Assembly (NCBI GenBank): GCA_004195435.1
Contig: PSPM01000013.1
Span: forward strand, 1-7,563
Direction of reading: 5' to 3'
DNA: 7,563 bases
Source: Candidatus Parvarchaeota archaeon
GTDB taxonomy: Archaea > Nanobdellota > Nanobdellia > Pacearchaeales > GW2011-AR1
The translations under genes were made by a program, and so were the position numbers. Every line of letters begins with the position of its first letter. Within the stretch, counting starts at the first letter, position 1. Of this stretch, positions 1 through 6,507 are shown piece by piece. The notes under the pieces were generated by a model that saw only the letters and a program-made list of their open reading frames with translations, ran no database searches and was not told the DNA's origin.

Positions 1-127
1 TTTTTTCATCTCTAGAAATAATTTTAGAAACAGCCAAGGCACAATTCTCAAAAACTTCATTCAAACTCCCGCCATAACTTTTAAACTTCACATCTGCCGT
101 ATGTTCAAAAAATTCATATTTTTTCAT
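1..127 (-). CDS. Archease, N-terminal part (RtcB tRNA ligase activator), cut by window edge
   Basis: Archease is a small cytosolic protein that helps the RNA ligase RtcB become guanylylated and turn over during tRNA splicing and RNA repair. The 42 visible residues begin MKKYEFFEHTADVKFKSYG and match the family's N-terminus, including the His9-Thr-Ala-Asp12 signature whose Asp is a conserved metal-site residue. About two thirds of the protein (family length near 140 residues) lies beyond the left edge. The ATG at 127 sits one base after the stop of the pseudopilin-like gene upstream, and a GGAG Shine-Dalgarno core (135-138) lies seven bases before it, so the two are probably cotranscribed. The identification comes from sequence recognition of the N-terminus only. 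The link with pilin genes may be an accident of operon packing in a small genome. Confidence 0.85.
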   Translation of the reverse strand, partial: MKKYEFFEHTADVKFKSYGGSLNEVFENCALAVSKIISRDEK

Positions 128-128
128 T

Positions 129-551
129 TTATTTCTCCCAGATAAAAATTTTTATTTTTCTAACTGAATTTTGCGGATAAGTATCAAAAGTTGAACTAAT
201 AATTCTTTCTGCAGGGAAAATATCTTTTCCAGAAATCAGAATTTCCATTCCACATATATCCTCACTGGGACAAATTTTCAATTCATAATCTAAGAAATCT
301 GGAATTTTACCATCAACAAAAGTATCCATCTCTGTGGAGATTACAAGATTATTATTATTCAATTCATAATCAACTATTTCAGCCCTAAAAGTAGAATTTT
401 TAGAGATTTCTTTAAGAATATCTCTAGCTTTTTCAGAATAATCTACTTCATTAGAAGGAAAATCTCTTATACTAACAATGAAAACAGCAGTCATTATAAT
501 TAATATAGAAATTACCGCTTCTAAAGTTTTTATTAACCCTTTTTTGTCCAT
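129..551 (-). CDS. Pseudopilin-like single-pass membrane protein
   Basis: From the ATG at 551 the protein has 140 residues. It begins MDKKGLIKTLEAVISILIIM and continues hydrophobic to about residue 28, followed by an extracellular-type domain with two cysteines. The short basic head ending in Gly5 before a hydrophobic helix containing a Glu is the plan of an archaeal prepilin signal. The Glu falls at +6 after the presumed Gly5 cleavage site rather than the usual +5, so cleavage is less certain than in the neighbours. The ORF extends further upstream only through TTG and GTG codons. I chose ATG 551 because it forms a TGATG overlap with the stop of the preceding gene, a usual sign of translational coupling. 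Its specific role is not recognisable; a minor pilin or pseudopilin of the same machine is the best inference. Confidence 0.7.
   Translation of the reverse strand: MDKKGLIKTLEAVISILIIMTAVFIVSIRDFPSNEVDYSEKARDILKEISKNSTFRAEIVDYELNNNNLVISTEMDTFVDGKIPDFLDYELKICPSEDICGMEILISGKDIFPAERIISSTFDTYPQNSVRKIKIFIWEK
135..139 (-). promoter_or_regulatory. Shine-Dalgarno site for archease
   Basis: On the minus strand this reads GGGAG, seven bases before the ATG at 127, inside the last codons of the upstream gene. It supports translation of archease from a shared mRNA. Confidence 0.5.
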
Positions 552-1252
552 CACCAAACCTTCACAGACAAATCAGCGAACTCAGATTTGCCATCCCCCC
601 TTATAATTTCAATTCTATCCCTATCTACAAAAACATCAACTCCAGAAGGAATCGAATTAGAAGCAATTATCCCAGTACCATCATCAAACTTAACCTCAAA
701 AGCAAAATTAATTCCAGGAGGCAAACCAAGCTCAGTTTTGAGAGTAGAATAATCTGTTACATATTGAGTTTTCAAGTCATTAAATCCAGATTCAGTTGCA
801 ATATTTTTAATATTCGAAGAAGCTATGGTTGGAGCCGGAGTTGTAGGTTCAGAGGGTAGAAGAGGTGCACTTACATGCGACAAAAAAGCATCACTAAATT
901 TAACTTTCAAAAAAGAATTTCCCCCCCTATCAACAACTACCTCAGTACCATCAAATGAAGAAGGAAGAACATACCCGTTATAATCTTCAACTCTAACCTT
1001 ATACTCAGAATTAATATTAGGAATAGTGAATTCAATTATTGGTCCTGTAACAGCTTGATCAACAACAACAGAATAACTTATAATTTCTTTACTAACTTGC
1101 TTAATTATAGAATCACTTACCTCATTCAATGAAACATCTAAAATATCATTATTATCAAAAGGGTCAAAAAACAAAAGGATAGATAGCAAAAAACCAATAA
1201 ATAACAAAAAAGATAAAATAAATTCTACATGTGACACTCCTCTTTTTTCCAT
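551..1252 (-). CDS. Minor pilin / pseudopilin-like protein with class III-type signal
   Basis: A 233-residue protein that starts MEKRGVSHVEFILSFLLFIG. The basic head ends at Gly5, followed by VSHVE, which places Glu at +5 of a hydrophobic helix (to about residue 29), as in pilins cut by archaeal prepilin peptidases. The rest should lie outside the cell. It is rich in beta-type sequence and carries a Pro/Thr-rich linker at about residues 129-143. The end, SEFADLSVKVW, resembles the C-termini I associate with archaeal TadE-like minor pilins. A leaderless-type promoter lies just upstream, so this appears to head a unit with the next pseudopilin and archease. The coding strand has a run of seven G (921-927) encoding Arg-Gly-Gly and a run of six (595-600); the frame is intact across both. 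It is unlikely to be a major pilin because of its size and different head domain. Confidence 0.75.
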   Translation of the reverse strand: MEKRGVSHVEFILSFLLFIGFLLSILLFFDPFDNNDILDVSLNEVSDSIIKQVSKEIISYSVVVDQAVTGPIIEFTIPNINSEYKVRVEDYNGYVLPSSFDGTEVVVDRGGNSFLKVKFSDAFLSHVSAPLLPSEPTTPAPTIASSNIKNIATESGFNDLKTQYVTDYSTLKTELGLPPGINFAFEVKFDDGTGIIASNSIPSGVDVFVDRDRIEIIRGDGKSEFADLSVKVW

Positions 1253-1273
1253 AAATTAAAAAACTAAGCATTC

Positions 1274-1281
1274 TTTATATA
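1274..1281 (-). promoter_or_regulatory. TATA box of the minor-pilin/archease unit
   Basis: The minus strand reads TATATAAA, centred about 25 bp before the ATG at 1252. That is the spacing expected for an archaeal box A giving a leaderless or nearly leaderless mRNA. The box is too close (about 14 bp) to serve the divergent ATG at 1292. The whole divergent spacer is only 39 bp. Confidence 0.55.
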
Positions 1282-1291
1282 ATTTATCGAA

Positions 1292-2050
1292 ATGGAATTA
1301 ATTAAAAAAATAAAGAATAAAAAAGAACTTATCGGACTTCCAGATTTTTTAGTTAAAGAAAAATTAGAAAATTATTTGGGAAAAAACAAAATCAAACTTC
1401 CGCTAAAAGAAAAAGACGAAAAAATTGTGATAAAGGAAGTGCGTTCAAAATTGAGAGAATATGTCGGAAGATTTAGAGTAAAATTTTCCTCAAAAAAGAG
1501 AATGGAATTTTTAGAAAAAGAAAAGATTTCTGAATTGCTAAGAACTCACAGTTCAACAAAAGAAAGACTAGATTCAGAATCTTACCTAATTTTGAAGAAA
1601 ATAATTGCGAAAATGAAACCAAAATCAATATTGGATCTTGCTTGTGGATTAAATCCGATTGCGTTAGCTCAAAAGAACATAAAATACTATGCCTCCGATA
1701 TCAACATGGAAGACTTAAACATAGTAAAACTATATTTCAAAAAGAAAAAAATAACTGGAAAAGTTTATGTCTCAGATTTAACAAAAGAAAAAAATTTTCC
1801 CAAAACAGATCTTTGCCTAATCCTAAAAACTCTAGACATTTTAGAGAAGGGAAACTACAAATTTGCTGAAAATTTAATAAAAAATATACCTTGTAAAGAC
1901 ATGATTATTAGTTTTTCAACAAGAACTCTCTCAGGAAAACCAATGAATAGACCAGAAAGAACTTGGTTCGAAAGAATATTAGAGAAAATAAATTATAAAT
2001 ATGATAAAACAAAAACTTTTAACGAGATTTTTTATATTATTAAAAAATAA
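1292..2050 (+). CDS. Arm/FmrO-like 16S rRNA methyltransferase (SAM-dependent)
   Basis: A 252-residue protein that I recognise as a relative of the FmrO/Arm family. Its characterised bacterial members (ArmA, RmtB, FmrO) methylate N7 of G1405 in 16S rRNA and give aminoglycoside resistance. The N-terminal part is a basic helical domain. It contains THSSTKERL (85-93), matching the family's HxSTxERL element. The Rossmann part has motif I ILDLACGLNP (113-122), the SAM-ribose acidic residue in ASDIN (Asp136), SDL (161-163), LILKTLDILE (176-185) and ISFSTRTLSGKPM (206-218), like the family's SFPTRSLGG segment. It is the only plus-strand gene. It ends one base before the stop of the convergent platform gene and starts 39 bp from the divergent pilin gene. 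The family assignment is fairly firm. The target base in archaea, and whether this is housekeeping or resistance, is unknown. I see no strong TATA box at the right distance for it. Confidence 0.75.
   Translation: MELIKKIKNKKELIGLPDFLVKEKLENYLGKNKIKLPLKEKDEKIVIKEVRSKLREYVGRFRVKFSSKKRMEFLEKEKISELLRTHSSTKERLDSESYLILKKIIAKMKPKSILDLACGLNPIALAQKNIKYYASDINMEDLNIVKLYFKKKKITGKVYVSDLTKEKNFPKTDLCLILKTLDILEKGNYKFAENLIKNIPCKDMIISFSTRTLSGKPMNRPERTWFERILEKINYKYDKTKTFNEIFYIIKK
2042..2047 (-). terminator. Possible U-tract terminator of the platform-gene unit
   Basis: Read on the minus strand, a run of six T begins five bases after the stop of the last platform gene, inside the 3' end of the convergent methyltransferase. 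Archaeal RNA polymerase terminates at U tracts without needing a hairpin. In DNA this AT-rich such runs are common, so support is weak. Confidence 0.25.
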
Positions 2051-2051
2051 A

Positions 2052-2906
2052 TTAAACTCCTGCTGCGCTATAAGCATTAGCCCCAGTAGAAATCAAAAAT
2101 GCTGCAAGCATCATAGCAAATGAATGCTTTATTCCAGCTCTTAAAGTCCCATCGGATAATTTACCAATCGTAAGTCCGATAAAGAAACCTTGAATCAATA
2201 ATAAGTACAAGAAAGGACGTGTTAATTTTTCTATAGAAACAACTCCTGTTTCATTCAAATCAGGATTAGCAGGATTCGTTATTGCGCCAAGATTTCCTAG
2301 ACCTTCAGTTATTGGCAAAACTTTAAATTGCATAATCAACATTATCGCTATAAAGATAAAGAAGATTAGATAACCTTGAACAACCAAACTAGCTATTCCA
2401 GCTTTTCTTTCTTTTTTCAATTTTTCAATTTGATAAATAGAATTTGCAACGGAATCAAGAATTCTATCAACTCGCCCTCCAGCACTTTCCGCCTCCTTAA
2501 ATAAATTTACAGCCCTTCTTATAGTAATACTACCTGTATCATATGAAAAAGTTTCGAAAGCTTTACTTAATGGAATACCCAAAGATATTTGATTAGCCAA
2601 TTTTTCAACATGGGGGGTTAAGACTCCAAAATTTCTAGTCCTCATATTTAATATGCTTTTTCCAATAGGAGTTCCAGTTTTCACACTTTCCGCTAGATTT
2701 CTTGCAAATTCAAGAAATCTTTCATCTTTGTCTCTGGCAACTTTACCTTCAGCAATAACATTAACAACAAATGGCAAAAGTAAAATAACAATTGCTATTC
2801 CAAAAAGAAAATAAAATAAGGGCTCATTTCTAAAGAAGATTATATCCACAACTAAAATAATCAATGCCCCGATTATTCCAATGAGGTGAAATTTTTTTAG
2901 TTCCAT
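2052..2906 (-). CDS. TadC/ArlJ-type pilus platform protein, second half-size copy
   Basis: A 284-residue polytopic membrane protein of the type II secretion F (T2SSF) family. These proteins form the inner platform on which type IV pilins are assembled and which the ATPase engages. Two membrane segments lie near the N-terminus (about 6-25 and 31-52). The cytosolic T2SSF domain follows (about 62-165) with typical features: FARNLAESVKTGTPIGKSI, GIPLSKAF (110-117), and the EAESAGGRVDRILDSVA stretch (138-154). Three further helices are at about 172-197, 231-250 and 259-281. The ATG directly follows the TAA of the first platform gene, so the two are surely cotranscribed and probably work as a pair, like the two-protein platform (EpdJ/EpdK) of Methanococcus pili rather than the single ArlJ of archaella. 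It is the last gene of its unit. Confidence 0.88.
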   Translation of the reverse strand: MELKKFHLIGIIGALIILVVDIIFFRNEPLFYFLFGIAIVILLLPFVVNVIAEGKVARDKDERFLEFARNLAESVKTGTPIGKSILNMRTRNFGVLTPHVEKLANQISLGIPLSKAFETFSYDTGSITIRRAVNLFKEAESAGGRVDRILDSVANSIYQIEKLKKERKAGIASLVVQGYLIFFIFIAIMLIMQFKVLPITEGLGNLGAITNPANPDLNETGVVSIEKLTRPFLYLLLIQGFFIGLTIGKLSDGTLRAGIKHSFAMMLAAFLISTGANAYSAAGV

Positions 2907-4193
2907 TTAATATCCAGGTTGTTTCAAATGTATGAAAGTTAAAAATAATATGTTAATCAAAAAAACTATTCCAACAACTGCAAGGGTTAATTGATCCAAG
3001 GTTAACCCTGCAATATCTATACCGCTTACAGAAATCATAATAAGTAAAAGAAGTAATATCATGGGGGCTGCAATCACTATACTAATATAAATATCCATAA
3101 GTGTCTCAATACCTTTGGCATACTTTTCCCTTTCAAGACGATATTCCAGCAATAAACTTTGAGATCTTTTAGTAAAAAATTTATTTATATCCCCTCCAGA
3201 GTTTACTGTTATACTAATACCTGTCAAAATTTCAGCAAGTTTTTTACTAGGGGTAGCATTAGAAACATTTCTAAGAGCAGTAGTTAAGTCATAACCATAA
3301 AGATTAAGCTGATTCAAGATTTTTCTTATTTCTTTCCCAGCATATTTATATTCGTTACTTAGGCCAATTATTTTGAATATTTCCGAAGGCTTGATACCGC
3401 TCCCAGAAACAGATGACATATGTATAAGAACAAAAGGAAGTTCTTTATCTATTTTATTTCCTAACATTTTCCTCTCAGTATTTGGATAAAAATAAATAAC
3501 AAAACCCATAAAAACTGGCAAAACTAAAGGTATCCAAAAAGTATAAAGTAATCTCATAAAAAATTTACCTTCATAAAAAGAAACAAGTGGCCAAGTTAAA
3601 CCAACATTAAAGAAAAGAAAAAAGATTGCTAAAAATATTCCTACAAAAAAAGATAAAAAAACAGTAAATAAAAGCATAGAAATATATGTCAATGTTAAGA
3701 CATCTAGATTACTTTTTTTCAAATTAAAACTAAGAATTTTAAAAGATTTTTTTTCTAACAATTTTTCAGCTTTTTTCAAAAAAAACTTATTAGCTAATTT
3801 TCCATAAAAATTAACTTCCTTATGTTCTTTGATTTTTTCTTTGACGAGAAATTCTCTCCTTTTTAACCTTTTTATCAAGTCCTTACTAATATTCAATTGT
3901 TTCAAATATTCTTCAGTATCTTCTTTTTTAAGGTAAGCTTTTTCTTCCTTACCTTTTATGCCTTCAACAATTGGGAATCTTTTGCTAGGAATTTTTCTTG
4001 TCAAAGAAATCTCATCCAACAAAGAGGGCAAAGAATCATTAAGAAGTTTAATTCTACTTTTCAAAGAATTAACAACATTTAAAATCATTTTCTTTTGAAC
4101 ATTATCAGAATATTCAGTTTTTTCAACAAAATCAACAAGTTGTTTAGACATAGCAATCTCAAGAAGAATATTATCTTTTATTTTGTCAATCAT
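2907..4193 (-). CDS. TadC/ArlJ-type pilus platform protein, first copy, with long cytosolic N-terminus
   Basis: A 428-residue member of the T2SSF platform family. Residues 1-150 are Lys/Glu-rich, helical and cytosolic, with no hydrophobic stretch. Membrane segments follow at about 166-196 (possibly two) and 213-236. The T2SSF domain starts at KELPFVLIHMSSVSGSGIKP (250-269), a highly characteristic stretch, and runs through GYDLTTAL (300-307), TVNSGGDINKFF (329-340) and the Leu/Arg-rich helix to about 365. Two more helices lie at 367-390 and 402-421. It has one T2SSF domain only, so it needs the adjacent 284-residue protein to make a full platform. The start ATG overlaps the stop of the 53-residue gene as ATGA, indicating translational coupling. 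The long charged N-terminus is a good candidate for contact with the ATPase or with the small protein. Confidence 0.88.
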   Translation of the reverse strand: MIDKIKDNILLEIAMSKQLVDFVEKTEYSDNVQKKMILNVVNSLKSRIKLLNDSLPSLLDEISLTRKIPSKRFPIVEGIKGKEEKAYLKKEDTEEYLKQLNISKDLIKRLKRREFLVKEKIKEHKEVNFYGKLANKFFLKKAEKLLEKKSFKILSFNLKKSNLDVLTLTYISMLLFTVFLSFFVGIFLAIFFLFFNVGLTWPLVSFYEGKFFMRLLYTFWIPLVLPVFMGFVIYFYPNTERKMLGNKIDKELPFVLIHMSSVSGSGIKPSEIFKIIGLSNEYKYAGKEIRKILNQLNLYGYDLTTALRNVSNATPSKKLAEILTGISITVNSGGDINKFFTKRSQSLLLEYRLEREKYAKGIETLMDIYISIVIAAPMILLLLLIMISVSGIDIAGLTLDQLTLAVVGIVFLINILFLTFIHLKQPGY

Positions 4194-4351
4194 ATTATTC
4201 CCCTAATCTTTCTTTGCAAATTTATAACTTCTTTTTTAGCAGACTCAAAAAGTTCAACATCCTTATCATGATAATATCTTTCCATTGTTTCAACCGCATC
4301 ATTTAGAGCATTCAGAAGCTGAGACAAAAGTAAAGCATCTTCTCTTTTCAT
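4190..4351 (-). CDS. 53-residue helical protein between ATPase and platform genes
   Basis: An uncharacterised small gene. It reads from ATG 4351 to TGA 4190-4192 and encodes 53 residues starting MKREDALLLSQLLNALNDAV and ending in a basic patch, QRKIRGII. It is soluble, rich in Leu, Glu, Lys and Asp, and looks like two amphipathic helices with an aromatic MERYYHD hinge near residues 23-29. It has no signal peptide and no cysteine. Three things argue that it is real: a TATA box at leaderless distance, an ATGA overlap with the downstream platform gene, and complete filling of an otherwise empty 197-bp gap. Its position suggests a cytosolic adaptor or regulator for the ATPase-platform interaction, or a leader cistron that sets platform translation. 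I do not recognise a named family. Confidence 0.72.
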   Translation of the reverse strand: MKREDALLLSQLLNALNDAVETMERYYHDKDVELFESAKKEVINLQRKIRGII

Positions 4352-4355
4352 ATAT

Positions 4356-4375
4356 ATAGATAAACTTTTATCTAT
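4356..4375. promoter_or_regulatory. Perfect 9-bp inverted repeat at the platform-unit promoter (operator candidate)
   Basis: ATAGATAAA, then two bases, then TTTATCTAT. The arms are exact reverse complements. The element lies between the TATA box and the start codon at 4351 and its right arm overlaps the edge of the TATA box. It therefore covers the expected transcription start, a place where an archaeal repressor dimer would block initiation. No regulator is visible in the window. Confidence 0.4.
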
Positions 4376-4383
4376 TTATATAT
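4373..4383 (-). promoter_or_regulatory. TATA box of the small-protein/platform unit
   Basis: The minus strand reads ATATATAAATA, centred about 27 bp before the ATG at 4351. It begins seven bases after the stop of the ATPase gene. The spacing predicts a leaderless mRNA carrying the 53-residue gene and both platform genes. Confidence 0.5.
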
Positions 4384-4389
4384 TTTTAA

Positions 4390-5916
4390 TCAAACACTAA
4401 TTCCATATCTAGAAAGAACTTTTGTTGGATTTTTATAATATTCACTAATAATTTGTTGCATTTGATCAAATCCAAATATTTTTTTCTTATACAAAGTATA
4501 AAGCAATTTAGCTCTAAGGATAAATTCAGTTTGTAATTTTTCAGAAGATAAACCGAATTTTAAAGCTATTTTTTCAAAAACTTTACTATCTCTTTTATAA
4601 TAAAAAATATCATCGTAAGGATTCCAAACATAAGGAGTATTAATTAATGCAGGTCCTTCTTTTTTTACATCTACAATTTCAACAACTTCTCTTAATCTTC
4701 TAGTATCTTTTTTCTTAACAATAGCGTGAGTCATTATAGCAACACAATCTAATGTATTTACTAAAGTGGGAGATAATTCTATAGGGGGAGTTTCTAATCT
4801 TTTCATCATACTATCCACTGATTCAGCATGCATTGTACTCAAAGATGGATGTCCAGAAGCCATTCCCTGAAAAAGAACGAAAGCTTCTTTACCTCTAACT
4901 TCTCCTACAATTACATAATCTGGATTTTGTCTGAAGGAATTTCTTAACAAATCAAATAAATCTACTTCTCCAACTTTTCCAGTTCCAACAGAAACTCTAG
5001 CAACAGCAGGTAACCAATTTTCTCTAGGAAGGTTTAATTCTCTTGTATCTTCAATTGATACAACTCTTGCTTCAGGAGGGATAAAAAATGCAAGGGCATT
5101 CAAAAGAGTAGTTTTTCCAGAAGCAGTTCCCCCACTAATAAAAATATTAGATTTGTATTGAATAAGTATCCAGAAGTAGGCAAGCATTTCCGGACTTAAA
5201 GTATTCAGGGAAATAAGTTGAGTGGGAGTCCAAGGAACTTTAGTGAATTTTCTTATTGTAAAAGTTGGACCTTTCGAAGTAATATCTTCCGTATAAGTAG
5301 CATTAACTCTGCTACCATCAGGAAGAGTAGAATCAAGTAAAGGTTCGGAATATGAAATATATTTCCCAGATCTTTGAGCTAATTTTTCAACAAAATTAGA
5401 TAATTTACCCATTTCACTATATTCCAAATTAGTTTTTATGTTTCTATAAATTCTATGAACAATATAAACCGGAGTTCCAGTACCATTACACTCAATATCT
5501 TCGATAAAATAATCCTTTAGGAAAGGCTCAATTTCATTAAAACCTATAAAATTTCTATACAAGTAATAAGAAATTTTTACATAAGAATCTTCAGGAAGTT
5601 TTATATTTAGTTCATTCATCAAAAGTCTAGTAGTTTTGTCAACATAATCCATCATTTTTTCTTTGGTTTTTTCAACCAAAACATTGATATTAATCAATTC
5701 AAGCATTGCAGCTTCAAGTTTTTTAAGTGTCTCTTTTTCATTATCATCTAAAATAGGTTCTTCTATATCATATCTAAGTTCACTAGATTTATGATCCCAA
5801 TAAATATGAGCATTAGCATAAGGAGAAATTAAAGAATATCTTACATCAATTTTAGATTTATCTTCAACTCTTGGAAGGGCAGGGATAGCTGGAGAAGGAT
5901 TTATTTTAAACACCAT
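4390..5916 (-). CDS. Type IV pilus assembly ATPase (archaeal PilT/VirB11 superfamily)
   Basis: A 508-residue cytosolic secretion ATPase. Such hexamers hydrolyse ATP to drive pilin insertion through the platform protein. Residues 1-230 form the N-terminal domain, with a conserved LPDGSRVNATY stretch (198-208) before the core. In the core the Walker A loop is GGTASGKT (262-269), the Asp box is SIEDTRELNLP (287-297), Walker B is DYVIVGEVRG (333-342) with Glu339, and the His box is GHPSLSTMHAES (355-366). All catalytic motifs are intact. A helical C-terminal part (about 440-508) follows. The start ATG at 5916 has a TATA box at leaderless distance, so this gene can be expressed apart from the pilins upstream. 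It is closer to pilus/Tad-type archaeal ATPases than to a proven archaellum motor, since no ArlH accompanies it. Confidence 0.93.
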   Translation of the reverse strand: MVFKINPSPAIPALPRVEDKSKIDVRYSLISPYANAHIYWDHKSSELRYDIEEPILDDNEKETLKKLEAAMLELININVLVEKTKEKMMDYVDKTTRLLMNELNIKLPEDSYVKISYYLYRNFIGFNEIEPFLKDYFIEDIECNGTGTPVYIVHRIYRNIKTNLEYSEMGKLSNFVEKLAQRSGKYISYSEPLLDSTLPDGSRVNATYTEDITSKGPTFTIRKFTKVPWTPTQLISLNTLSPEMLAYFWILIQYKSNIFISGGTASGKTTLLNALAFFIPPEARVVSIEDTRELNLPRENWLPAVARVSVGTGKVGEVDLFDLLRNSFRQNPDYVIVGEVRGKEAFVLFQGMASGHPSLSTMHAESVDSMMKRLETPPIELSPTLVNTLDCVAIMTHAIVKKKDTRRLREVVEIVDVKKEGPALINTPYVWNPYDDIFYYKRDSKVFEKIALKFGLSSEKLQTEFILRAKLLYTLYKKKIFGFDQMQQIISEYYKNPTKVLSRYGISV

Positions 5917-5940
5917 CTTTTTTATAATTAATAAAATATT

Positions 5941-5948
5941 TATTTAAA
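5941..5948 (-). promoter_or_regulatory. TATA box of the ATPase gene
   Basis: The minus strand reads TTTAAATA, an exact match to the archaeal box A pattern TTTAWATA. It is centred about 28 bp before the ATG at 5916, in the short gap after the pseudopilin gene, and predicts a leaderless ATPase transcript. Confidence 0.6.
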
Positions 5949-5956
5949 TCTATCTT

Positions 5957-6505
5957 TTATCCAATTGAAAAAACTATTCTAAGTTTGCAAGAAACAGTAC
6001 AAGTCGGATCAATACCCTCATTCTTTATAATAAATTTATACGGAGTTTTTGCATAGTTAATAGTTTTTTTACCGCCACTTAAAAGTAACCCTCCCTCATC
6101 AAATTGCAAATCCTGTCTAACATTCAATTTTAAAGATATTTTGTGTTCTTTCAAACCTTCAGTAGTTATCACATTAATTTTACCTATTATCGGAATTTCT
6201 GCCCCAGGTTTAGAATAAATTGTACTACTATCCTCAATTTCAAAAAATATGAGATCATTGTCCATATCAAAAATCAAACTTCCCCTCTTCATACTAAATT
6301 CAACATTTCTAACATTTCCAGGGGCTTGACTAACTTCTTCAATTTTCAAAGATATTTTTTTCAAAGATTTTATAGATTGCTCAATAACTGCTCTATCTTT
6401 TGCTTCATTAATTTTAGGAGTTACAATAGTTAAAACAAGAGCAATTAAAGACAAACCAATCAAAGTATAAATTACAGTTTCAACCCAGATTTGACCTTTT
6501 TTCAT
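5957..6505 (-). CDS. Pseudopilin-like protein with QxWxE class III signal
   Basis: From ATG 6505 the protein has 182 residues and begins MKKGQIWVETVIYTLIGLSL. The KKG head followed by Q-I-W-V-E resembles the class III prepilin signal (QxSxE in Methanococcus, Trp here in place of Ser). Cleavage is expected between Gly4 and Gln5, with Glu at +5. One membrane helix runs to about residue 28, then a mixed domain with an APGNVRNVEFSMKRGSL stretch and two cysteines near the C-terminus (TCTVSCKLRI). The frame could extend 24 bases upstream to a TTG, but the GGAGGAGG Shine-Dalgarno sits at the right distance for ATG 6505, and the extension would spoil the signal peptide. It lies directly upstream of the ATPase and is probably a minor pilin or initiator rather than the main fibre subunit. 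Confidence 0.8.
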   Translation of the reverse strand: MKKGQIWVETVIYTLIGLSLIALVLTIVTPKINEAKDRAVIEQSIKSLKKISLKIEEVSQAPGNVRNVEFSMKRGSLIFDMDNDLIFFEIEDSSTIYSKPGAEIPIIGKINVITTEGLKEHKISLKLNVRQDLQFDEGGLLLSGGKKTINYAKTPYKFIIKNEGIDPTCTVSCKLRIVFSIG

Positions 6506-6507
6506 TA

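Noticed and set aside
1274..1281. TATA-like sequence as promoter of the plus-strand methyltransferase
   Set aside because: It is centred only about 14 bp before ATG 1292, which would put the transcription start inside the gene. The spacing fits the divergent minus-strand gene instead.
3897..4082. Plus-strand 61-codon frame inside the first platform gene
   Set aside because: It is a Phe-rich mirror of the Lys/Glu-rich cytosolic arm on the other strand, with no independent support.
4390..5916. ATPase as an archaellum motor (ArlI)
   Set aside because: The ATPase family fits, but no ArlH, ArlF, ArlG or archaellin gene is visible and the platform is split in two, which favours a pilus-type system.
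5929..5945. Short AATAAA/TTTATT inverted repeat upstream of the ATPase
   Set aside because: The arms are only six A/T-only pairs in very AT-rich DNA, so chance is a sufficient explanation.
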